From an uncultured Bryobacteraceae bacterium (GTDB taxonomy: Bacteria; Acidobacteriota; Terriglobia; Bryobacterales; Bryobacteraceae): DNA of 35,513 nucleotides. The notes beneath the pieces are model-generated. The model searched no databases. It saw nothing but the letters and a program-made list of their open reading frames with translations, and was not told the origin of the DNA. Where the stretch lies: positions 1 through 35,513 of the forward strand of contig CATPCJ010000090.1 of assembly GCA_955652915.1 (NCBI GenBank), given 5' to 3'. The position numbers were made by a program, and so were the translations under genes. Below, piece after piece: positions 1 through 6,803 of the stretch (position 1 is its first letter; each line of letters opens with the position of its first letter).

Positions 1-1947
1 CTCAGCCCCTCCGGAACCATAGTGCCCGCCGCGGCGACCTTCGCGGCCAACACTTCGGTAACGAATGGTACTGCAACCGCCACGTTCCCGCGCCAGATAA
101 GCGATTTCGGCACTCTAACATGGATCGTGAATAGCGTTTTCCTGACCGACGCAGTTGGCAATACGCGAACTTATGCGAACTCGGACCTGGTCAGCGCCGG
201 ATTCCCCACTCAGCTTTCGGTGACCAACACAAACACTGTTACAAAACCGCCCGTGATCACTTTTACAACGAATCCGTCCTCACCCAATGGCAGAGGTTGG
301 TTCACCTCCGTGCCGGTCACCCTCACTTGGTCGGTCACCGATGCGCCGGGCAACAATCCTTCCGGAATTGCTTCGACCACGGGCTGCGGTCCCCAAACGG
401 TTGGGACCGAGACTGCCGGAGCTAACTTCCAGTGCAGCGCAACCAACGCCGCGGGTCTCACGGCTTCGACCGGCGTCACCATAAGGGTCGACACTAGGCC
501 ACCAACCGTGACCTCGACCATCACGCCCGCGCCCAACGCCGCCGGATGGAACAATACGGTACCCGTCACTGCGAACTTTAACTTTTTCGATAATATTTCG
601 GGAATTGATTTCGACCAGACCGTCTGCGATCCCGCTACTGTCTCGACAGAGACGGCCGGTGCGACCTTCACATGCTTGGCAGTGGATGGAGCCGGTGTTT
701 CGGTCTCCGTGCCGGTGACAATCAGGATCGACGTGACACCGCCGGCCGCAATCGCAACGGCCTCCCCAGCCCCGAATGGAGCGGGCTGGAACAGCACCAA
801 CGTCACCGTGACATTTACCGGTACTGATGCTCTTTCCGGCATCGCCAGTTGCACCGCGCCCGCTACACTCAGCACTGAAGGAACGGGGCTATCCGCCAGC
901 GGGACTTGCATCGATGTTGCCGGCAATGTGAGCGCTGTGGCTACCGCGAGTGGTATCAAAATCGACAAGACCCCGCCGGTCATTGTTCCCACCGTGAGTC
1001 CGGCGCCGAATGCCGCCGGTTGGAACCACACATCCCCGGTGACGGTCACTTGGAGCGTCACAGAGCCATCGCCAGGCTCGAGCGTTACTTCTACCACGGG
1101 TTGCACCAGTAGTACTGTCACCGCCGACACCACCGGAACAACTTTTACCTGTTCGGCCACCAACATCGCCGGCCTGACTAACACCGTTTCGGTTACGGTG
1201 AAGCTGGCCACTACGCCGCCCGTGATTGTTCCAACCGTGACCCCCGCGCCGAATGCGGCAGGTTGGAACAACAGCAACGTCACGGTCAGTTGGAGCGTGA
1301 CCGATCCGTCATCGGGTATCGCCAGCAGCACCGGTTGCGGCACCACCACCATCTCCACAGAGACCACCGGTACCGTGCTTACCTGCTCGGCCACCAGTGT
1401 CGCTGGGCTATCTAGCTCGGCTTCGGTCACGATAAAGCTGGATAAGACGGCGCCGGTGACTACGCTTACGACTTCGCCCGGGACACTGCCACCCGGGTTC
1501 CCACTGGCGACAGCGAACGCCACGGCTGTGGTCAAGAACACGTCCGGAACCACGCTGGGAACGATCACGGTTGCGTGCTATGACACAATCGGCTTGGTCG
1601 TGAACCTCAACGCAACGGACGGTGGGTCCGGGGTGTCCAGTATCACCTACGCAGCCACCGGTGCTCAGACGATTACGTCAACCACGGTCACCGGGGCGTC
1701 AGCCCATCAGAGCATTACGGCTAACGGCCTGACCACCCTTACGTTTGGGGCCAAGGACGTAGCCGGCAACACCGAGGCCACGAAGAGTGAATCCATCTTG
1801 GCCGGCCGGGGTGACGATAACCTCGCATACGCCTGCGCGGCTAATACGCCAACGTTCACCATCCCGACGCACGGGTCGTTGGTGGCCTCAGGGACGGTGG
1901 TGATCGGCGGCCAAAGCTATCCCTTCAGCAAGACGATAACGTTTTGA
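1..1947 (+). CDS. Secreted Ig-like tandem-repeat protein, 5'-truncated by window edge
   Basis: The reading frame is open to base 1, and the residues before the first GTG (position 22) read LSPSGTIVP, matching the LSFSSPSGTF segment of the next gene, so the true start lies outside the window. The N-terminal ~75 residues equal the second half of the ~120-residue unit of the downstream protein (TFPR..., VFLTDAVGNT). Five Ig-like units of about 80 residues follow, marked by PAPNAAGWN-type motifs (nt 526, 766, 1000 and 1243, plus a divergent first copy near 275). Each unit carries a TTGC...STET...CSAT...AGL core with a pair of Cys residues. A different Ig-like domain with a DVAGNTEAT motif ends the protein. 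Such proteins are usually surface or extracellular; no enzymatic motif is visible. The next gene starts 10 bases downstream on the same strand, so the two are probably co-transcribed. Confidence 0.8.
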   Translation, partial: LSPSGTIVPAAATFAANTSVTNGTATATFPRQISDFGTLTWIVNSVFLTDAVGNTRTYANSDLVSAGFPTQLSVTNTNTVTKPPVITFTTNPSSPNGRGWFTSVPVTLTWSVTDAPGNNPSGIASTTGCGPQTVGTETAGANFQCSATNAAGLTASTGVTIRVDTRPPTVTSTITPAPNAAGWNNTVPVTANFNFFDNISGIDFDQTVCDPATVSTETAGATFTCLAVDGAGVSVSVPVTIRIDVTPPAAIATASPAPNGAGWNSTNVTVTFTGTDALSGIASCTAPATLSTEGTGLSASGTCIDVAGNVSAVATASGIKIDKTPPVIVPTVSPAPNAAGWNHTSPVTVTWSVTEPSPGSSVTSTTGCTSSTVTADTTGTTFTCSATNIAGLTNTVSVTVKLATTPPVIVPTVTPAPNAAGWNNSNVTVSWSVTDPSSGIASSTGCGTTTISTETTGTVLTCSATSVAGLSSSASVTIKLDKTAPVTTLTTSPGTLPPGFPLATANATAVVKNTSGTTLGTITVACYDTIGLVVNLNATDGGSGVSSITYAATGAQTITSTTVTGASAHQSITANGLTTLTFGAKDVAGNTEATKSESILAGRGDDNLAYACAANTPTFTIPTHGSLVASGTVVIGGQSYPFSKTITF

Positions 1948-1957
1948 GGATCGAGTC

Positions 1958-3103
1958 ATGTGTCTTAAGACTTACCTCCTGGCGGCGTTGGCTGCCGGGA
2001 CCGTCTTCAGCGGTTTAGCCTCCGGCGGTGACGATGCGACACCGCCGGAGTTGAAGTCTCTTCGGTTTACGCCGGCAACCATTGACACCAGCACCGGCCC
2101 CGCTGAAGTGACCGTCAGCTTTTCGGCCGTAGCCTCGGGAGCCACCCACTTCGAGGCCACCTTTGTGGACGCGTCGGGCACATTTCGCCAGTCCGCCTCC
2201 GCCAAGTTTGCTCACACGCTATCGGGGACGAATTCAGTAAAAGTCACCTTTCCGCGCTTCAGCAACGCCGGTTCGTGGACCCTCTCCCACGTCTTCCTCG
2301 GTGACGCCGATGGAAACACGTTGGTTCTCGACAACGATAAACTCGTTAGGCGTGGATTTCCCACCCGCCTGGAAGTCGTGTCGGCGCGGGATACCGATCC
2401 TCCTAAGCTGACATCCCTGGAGTTTTCTCCCACTGAGATCGACACCAGTGCGGGGCCCGCCGACGTGAAGGTGAACTATACCGCAACCGACGATCTCTCC
2501 GGGGTCAATTACATCGAACTGAGCTTTCTGAGCCCCTCTGGAGTGGCCAGGCGCGGAGGCTCCGTTAAGTTAGAGGCCGCTCGGTCGGTATCCAAATCGA
2601 TGACCGTCACCTTTCCCCGGACCAGCGAACCAGGCCAATGGACGTTGAGCTCCGTGTTTTTGTCGGATGCCGCGGGGAACACTCTCGTTCTGGATGTGGC
2701 AGGGGTAACGCGGGCGGGTCTCCGGACCAATTTGGTGGTGAAGTCGGCGTCGGATACCACCCCTCCGAGCCTCACTGCCCTCCGTTTCGCGCCCGAAGAA
2801 ATCGACACCAGCCAGGGTGAAGCGACGGTGAAAGTTGACCTCTCGGCGACCGATGATCTGTCCGGGGTTAATTACGTCGAGCTGAGCTTCTCCAGCCCCT
2901 CCGGAACATTCAAGCGGGCCGGCACGGCGAAATTTGAACCCTCTAAGTCGGTATCGACCTCTATCTCCATCACCTTTCCCCGGCAGAGTGAGCCCGGCCA
3001 GTGGGTCTTGAGCACCGTCTTCTTGTCGGATGCGGGCGGCAATACCCTCATCCTCGATGCGAACGCCCTGGCATCCAAGGTCCGAAAGCTTCAGGTCCGC
3101 TAA
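1958..3103 (+). CDS. Secreted three-repeat Ig-like protein
   Basis: 381 residues. The ATG at 1958 is preceded by GAGGA (1946-1950), which overlaps the stop codon of the upstream gene and suggests translational coupling. Residues 1-22 are a typical signal peptide (YLLAALAAGTVFSGLASG). Three tandem units of ~120 residues follow, each opening with TPPxLxxLxFxPxxIDTS and containing a TDDLSGVNY segment and the signature TFPR...GQWTLSSVFLSDAAGNTL. Units start near nt 2051, 2408 and 2771. Units 2 and 3 are closer to each other than to unit 1, suggesting recent duplication. There are no catalytic motifs and no obvious C-terminal sorting signal. The role is unknown; a structural or binding surface protein is the simplest reading. 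It is a domain paralogue of the preceding gene. Confidence 0.85.
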   Translation: MCLKTYLLAALAAGTVFSGLASGGDDATPPELKSLRFTPATIDTSTGPAEVTVSFSAVASGATHFEATFVDASGTFRQSASAKFAHTLSGTNSVKVTFPRFSNAGSWTLSHVFLGDADGNTLVLDNDKLVRRGFPTRLEVVSARDTDPPKLTSLEFSPTEIDTSAGPADVKVNYTATDDLSGVNYIELSFLSPSGVARRGGSVKLEAARSVSKSMTVTFPRTSEPGQWTLSSVFLSDAAGNTLVLDVAGVTRAGLRTNLVVKSASDTTPPSLTALRFAPEEIDTSQGEATVKVDLSATDDLSGVNYVELSFSSPSGTFKRAGTAKFEPSKSVSTSISITFPRQSEPGQWVLSTVFLSDAGGNTLILDANALASKVRKLQVR

Positions 3104-3175
3104 CCGCGCCTGTCGGAATTCTCTTTTGCACAATGATCTCTTGCTGAGTAATCCCGGCGGTCGCGACCGGATCGG

Positions 3176-3647
3176 CTAGGACCTGACTGCCATCGAACTA
3201 TCTCTTTGGTACCGCCCATCGCCGGCTGCGCCCAGGACGGCGGTTACTCCGTCCAAATCCTCGATTCCGAAGCCGAAAATATGGGCCCGGAGCCCGTGTC
3301 CCGCATGGATCGGTGGATTGACTTGCCGCCGGACAAGCTGCGGCGGCGCCGTGCCGTCGACATGGACCACTGCCGGACTCTGCCGCATGGTTTCCGTGCA
3401 CTCGCAGGTGATGGTAATGAACTCCGCTGCATGCTCCGCGCCGTCCAATCCGATGTAGCGCTCGGCGGCGTCTTCGACGCGGCGTGACTCTCCTGATGGC
3501 GCGCGGCAGACTCGCCAGGTAATCGTAGAACGGCTGCTGGTGCGCCAGATAGTCCTTCCGCGGCGTTATCAAGGGCACCGGATGCAACGGGCTGATTGAG
3601 TCCACGGGCGACCACTGCCATTCGTCCGTGGATACGGCTATGCTCAT
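3176..3647 (-). pseudogene. Decayed carbamoyltransferase-like remnant
   Basis: A minus-strand ATG at 3647 has a strong Shine-Dalgarno (AAGGAAGG) and begins MSIAVSTDEWQWSP; this frame stays protein-like to about SLPRAIRR and then becomes Arg-rich nonsense. In the neighbouring frame from about 3475 down, the text VEDAAERYIGLDG continues into ITITCECTETMRQ and SPAVVHVDGTAPPQLV, then loses sense after NPPIHA. The PAVVHVDGTArPQ segment resembles the C-terminal domain of NodU/CmcH-type carbamoyltransferases. The switch of frame and loss of both ends indicate a broken gene. Seen: the strong RBS, the frame switch and the motif. Inferred: the family name, which rests on roughly 60 residues. The N-terminal piece was not recognised and could belong to a different gene. 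Confidence 0.45.
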
Positions 3648-3717
3648 ACCACCTTCCTTACCGAGGTAGATCTACTCATGAGAATGTCCGCGAGAACACC
3701 CGTTCCGGTAACGTTGA

Positions 3718-3919
3718 CGTCGGATCGGCGATATCCGGTGCTGCTATGCCGACATTACCGAGGCACGCCGCCAGTTGGGCTATGAACCGGCTACCGATTT
3801 CATCCGCGGTGTTTGGTCTGTTCCTGGATTGGTTGGTGCGGCAGGACGCCTGCGACATGGACTATCTTGGCTCCTTGCGTGAGATGAAGGAATTCGCGGT
3901 CCTGCGGTCCCGGCAGTGA
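3718..3919 (+). pseudogene. Frameshifted C-terminal fragment of an NAD-dependent epimerase/dehydratase
   Basis: From 3721 one frame reads RIGDIRCCYADITEARRQLG and continues YEPATDFIRGV, a close match to the C-terminal signature of extended short-chain dehydrogenase/epimerases (YRxGDIRHCFADI...LGYEP...F..G). At about 3810-3815 the sense passes to the next frame, which reads FGLFLDWLVRQDACDMDYLG and ends at TGA 3917-3919, as expected for the terminal helix after a WL motif. A stop lies immediately upstream in the first frame (3715-3717), and no NAD-binding Rossmann part exists here. It is a dead 3' fragment. Together with the carbamoyltransferase-like remnant it suggests an eroded polysaccharide or secondary-metabolite cluster. 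Confidence 0.65.
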
Positions 3920-3941
3920 CGACGTGTTGGGCCCGCGGCGT

Positions 3942-4763
3942 TTAGCTTTTCCCGCAGAGCGATTGTACGAGATCGATCAACTGCTGCGAGGTGAAGGACG
4001 ATCCTTCCACCATGGCCGCCAAGCGCCCGTCGGCATCGATGATGGCGGTGGAGGAAGTGTGCGTGATGGCGCCTTCTTCGGGCCAGTAAATCACTCCGAA
4101 ATGTCCAGCGACTTTGCGTATTTCATCCCCTGAGCCGGTGAGAAAATGCCAATTGCGGGAGTCGGCCCGCCAGCGCCGTGCGTAATCGGCCAGCACTTGC
4201 GGCGTGTCGTACTGTGGGTCGAGCGTGATCGACAGCAGCGTGACCTTGGCGCCGAATCGCTTCTGCAGCCGAGCGAAGTTGGCCGACAGAATAGGGCATA
4301 CGTTGGGTAACGGACAGCGCGTGTAAATGAAATCGACCGCTACCAGTTTTCCTCGAAAGCCGGAGAGCGCTACAGCGTGGCCGTCTTGATCGGTGAGCGT
4401 GAAGTCTGGCACCGTCCCTCCGATTGAGACTTGGCCTTCCGGTTTCGGAAGAGTAACGTCAGTGGCGGCGATCTGCTCGACTCGGATGTGGCGAATCGTC
4501 GCGGTCTGGCGCGTCACTTTGAGTTGGAAACCGATCCGTGAGCCGGGAGTGAGGCGGCTGAGGTCTTGTGATTCTTCGGCGCGGAATGGCATCGCCATCG
4601 CTTCCATGTAGCCGGGGATGGCTCGATGCGAAATGGTGATGGTTCGGTTTGGGGGGTCCACCGATAGCACTATGCCTTGCGCGTGGTAATGTCTGGCGCA
4701 GGAGGCTTGAAAGAGAAAAACAACGCAGGCAAGAACGCCTGTGCTACTTGAAATAGAGAACAT
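3942..4763 (-). CDS. CusF-like/SCO1-SenC fusion, copper-binding thioredoxin-fold protein
   Basis: 273 residues. Residues 1-22 form an export signal ending QASC, a weak lipobox at best. Residues ~28-98 look like a CusF-type copper-binding domain with His46, Met53, Met56 and Met58 (ISHRAIPGYMEAMAMPF). Residues ~113-273 are an SCO1/SenC/PrrC domain: GGTVPDFTLTDQDG, FIYTRCPLPNVCP with Cys150 and Cys156, SITLDPQYDTP, and the metal-ligand His235 in THTSST. The Cys spacing is C-x5-C rather than the classical C-x3-C. SCO proteins deliver copper to the Cu-A site of cytochrome c oxidase or act as periplasmic thiol/copper chaperones. The start lies 20 bases inside the end of the upstream FkbM gene, so the two are probably co-transcribed. 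No oxidase genes are nearby. Confidence 0.88.
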   Translation of the reverse strand: MFSISSSTGVLACVVFLFQASCARHYHAQGIVLSVDPPNRTITISHRAIPGYMEAMAMPFRAEESQDLSRLTPGSRIGFQLKVTRQTATIRHIRVEQIAATDVTLPKPEGQVSIGGTVPDFTLTDQDGHAVALSGFRGKLVAVDFIYTRCPLPNVCPILSANFARLQKRFGAKVTLLSITLDPQYDTPQVLADYARRWRADSRNWHFLTGSGDEIRKVAGHFGVIYWPEEGAITHTSSTAIIDADGRLAAMVEGSSFTSQQLIDLVQSLCGKS

Positions 4764-5655
4764 CGGGGCGGATGCTGTGCTCTGTTTCCGAGCAGGGGCC
4801 GCAGCGCATCTGGTAGTCGGCGCGGGCGGATCGAATGATTTCGGGAATCACCTTGGGATGATCCGGTTCGTGATAAGACGCGATGGAAATTCGCGGCTTG
4901 AATTTTGCAAGTGTTTCTTTGGCGCCGGCCAGCGCCTTCGGCTCCGCCCCTTCAATGTCCAGCTTGATGTAGTCCACACGGGACAGCTTTAATTCTGCTA
5001 CCAGGCGATCGACAGTAGTGAGTGGTACTTTCTGCAAATCAACGGCGCCTTCACGCTGGATCACGAAGCTGTCGGCGGCGGAATTCTTCGGGTCGACGCG
5101 GAGAGTGAGGAAGTCTTCCTTGTCCCACACGCCTTTCGGAACGATAATTACCCGCCCGGCAGCGATCTCACTGGGGTAATTCCGGCGCAGACATTCGAGA
5201 TTTTCAGGCGCGGGCTCAATGGCCACCACGGTTTTCGCGCCGGCCGCGAGTGCTTCATAGATGGTGACTCCGATGTTGGCGCCGCAATCCAGCACGATGT
5301 CGCCAGACTGTGGCCCGTACTCGCCCGTGCCGTAGATTTTTCGTTTCTGCTCCGCCAGATTATAGGGAAGAACGTAACGGCTGCCGGCGGGAACCCAATA
5401 GCGGGCTTTGGGCGTCTGCCAAAGTTCATAGCCCTTCGGATCTTCCTCCAGCAGTTTACTGGCATTTAGAATTTCATCCTTGTATTCGATCTGTTTCTGC
5501 AAGGTATTGGGGGCTTGCAGGGCTTCCTGGAGCGGGCAGACAGGACTGCGGCCCGCCGCGACCCAGGTCAACAGGCGGAACGGAGGATAGTATTGATATG
5601 CGAGCCCCACAACGATAAGCAGCAGTAGGATGAAGGCAACGTGGCGGAACCTCAC
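4744..5655 (-). CDS. FkbM-family SAM-dependent methyltransferase, membrane-anchored
   Basis: 303 residues from the GTG at 5655. A longer frame begins with ATG at 5709, but its extra 18 codons lie mainly inside an intergenic hairpin repeat, and the GTG start places a hydrophobic helix (HVAFILLLLIVVGLAY) right at the N terminus. Neither start has a clear Shine-Dalgarno. The SAM-binding motif is DIVLDCGANIGVTIYEA, followed by the acidic VVAIEPAPENLECLRRNYP. VDYIKLDIEGAEPKALAGA and a HEPDHP segment complete the FkbM fold. The family methylates hydroxyl groups of glycans and natural products. The enzyme appears anchored to the inner membrane with the catalytic domain after residue ~40. Substrate unknown. 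Its 3' end overlaps the SCO1 gene by 20 bases. Confidence 0.85.
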   Translation of the reverse strand: MRFRHVAFILLLLIVVGLAYQYYPPFRLLTWVAAGRSPVCPLQEALQAPNTLQKQIEYKDEILNASKLLEEDPKGYELWQTPKARYWVPAGSRYVLPYNLAEQKRKIYGTGEYGPQSGDIVLDCGANIGVTIYEALAAGAKTVVAIEPAPENLECLRRNYPSEIAAGRVIIVPKGVWDKEDFLTLRVDPKNSAADSFVIQREGAVDLQKVPLTTVDRLVAELKLSRVDYIKLDIEGAEPKALAGAKETLAKFKPRISIASYHEPDHPKVIPEIIRSARADYQMRCGPCSETEHSIRPDVLYFK

Positions 5656-5682
5656 GATGAGATGATAGCAGGGGAAAACAAA

Positions 5683-5789
5683 TGTGGCGCGGCCTTCAGG
5701 CTGCTGCATCGAGACTCATCTCGATGCTCTGCGTGGGAAAGAGCCTCGAGACGAATCTCGAGGCCGCAGACACCAGTGTCCGCGCCACA
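5683..5789. repeat. Multi-hairpin intergenic repeat, copy 1
   Basis: A 10-base perfect terminal inverted repeat (TGTGGCGCGG at 5683-5692, CCGCGCCACA at 5780-5789) encloses three hairpins: GCGGCC-ttca-GGCTGC, GCATCGAGA-ctca-TCTCGATGC and GCCTCGAGA-cgaa-TCTCGAGGC. All have four-base loops, and the last two have nine perfect pairs each. A second, shorter copy lies at 25459-25527. It sits between the divergent FkbM and mutY genes. It looks like a non-autonomous mobile or REP-like element; a structured RNA is an alternative. Confidence 0.75.
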
Positions 5790-5800
5790 CGGAGAACTGA

Positions 5801-6787
5801 ATGGATGTTCGCAGTCTGCGGCGCGGAATTCTGAACTGGTATCAAAAACATAAGCGTGATTTGCCGTGGAGACAGTCGCGCGATCCTTATCGGATTTGGA
5901 TATCGGAGATCATGCTGCAGCAGACGCGGGTCGCGGCCGTGATTCCTTATTACGAGCGGTTTCTTGCGAGATTTCCCGATGTCGGGACCCTGGCAGCCTC
6001 GCCGGAGCAGGAATTGTTGGCCGCCTGGGCCGGGCTCGGTTATTATGCCCGCGCTCGGAATCTTCAGAGGGCCGCTAAGAAGATACAAGAACTTGGCGGG
6101 TTTCCGGGCGATCATGCATCCATAAGGGAGTTGCCGGGCGTGGGCGATTATACTGCTGCGGCCATTGGAAGCATCGCCTTCAATCTGCGGCACGGAGCAT
6201 TGGACGGAAACGCAGCACGAGTGCTGAGCCGTCTAATTGCTGAACGCGGAAATGTCGATTCAGGTGTTGTTAGAAAGCGGCTGCAGGCGAGTGTCGACCG
6301 CTTGATCGATCCGCGGCGGCCGGGGGAATTTAATCAGGCGTTGATGGAACTGGGGGCAACGGTGTGTTTACCGAAGCAACCTCATTGTCCGCAATGTCCC
6401 TGGGCTGGCGAGTGCCAAGCGTTGCGGCTGGGAATACAGGATGAGCTGCCGTTGAAGGCTGGCCGGCCAGATGCGGTGGGTGTTGAAAAGCAGTTACTAA
6501 TGATAGAGCGAGCGGGAAAAATCCTGGCTTGGCAAAGGCCATCGGAAAGCCGCAGGTTGGCTGGTTTTTGGGAACTTCCGGAGACGGATCAGTTGCCGGG
6601 CGCGAAAATTGAAAGCAGAGTCGCCGGATTCCGGCACACAATCGTGAACACGAATTATCGCATCGCCGTCTTTCGGGCATCCCTTGCGCGCACTCCCAAA
6701 GGGTTTCATTGGCTTACTACCAAAAAACTGAGCGAAATTCCATTGAGCACCACGGCAAAAAAGGCGTTGGCGTGTTTGACAAAGTAA
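5801..6787 (+). CDS. mutY: A/G-specific adenine DNA glycosylase MutY
   Basis: 328 residues; ATG 5801 has GGAG at 5791-5794. MutY removes adenine mispaired with 8-oxoguanine or G in base-excision repair. The HhH-GPD domain shows the catalytic Glu36 in SEIMLQQT, the helix-hairpin-helix LPGVGDYTAAAI (111-122) and the catalytic Asp135 in LDGNAARVL. The [4Fe-4S] loop is complete: Cys189, Cys196, Cys199 and Cys205 (C-x6-C-x2-C-x5-C). Residues ~225-328 form the shorter NUDIX-like domain that recognises 8-oxoG. Length is within the usual 320-370 range. The upstream region carries the hairpin repeat; the next gene follows 16 bases downstream, so some read-through transcription is possible, although its function is unrelated. 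Confidence 0.95.
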   Translation: MDVRSLRRGILNWYQKHKRDLPWRQSRDPYRIWISEIMLQQTRVAAVIPYYERFLARFPDVGTLAASPEQELLAAWAGLGYYARARNLQRAAKKIQELGGFPGDHASIRELPGVGDYTAAAIGSIAFNLRHGALDGNAARVLSRLIAERGNVDSGVVRKRLQASVDRLIDPRRPGEFNQALMELGATVCLPKQPHCPQCPWAGECQALRLGIQDELPLKAGRPDAVGVEKQLLMIERAGKILAWQRPSESRRLAGFWELPETDQLPGAKIESRVAGFRHTIVNTNYRIAVFRASLARTPKGFHWLTTKKLSEIPLSTTAKKALACLTK

Positions 6788-6803
6788 AGGGGCGGCAAAA
6801 CTT

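Noticed and set aside
210..1568. Long antisense frame (452 codons) opposite the Ig-like repeat gene
   Set aside because: It mirrors the 80-residue repeats in a low-complexity Val/Thr/Ala-rich text, has no family motif, and the plus-strand frame is clearly the real one.
5656..5709. Longer start of the FkbM gene
   Set aside because: The added codons lie mainly in an intergenic hairpin repeat and spoil the N-terminal membrane helix position.
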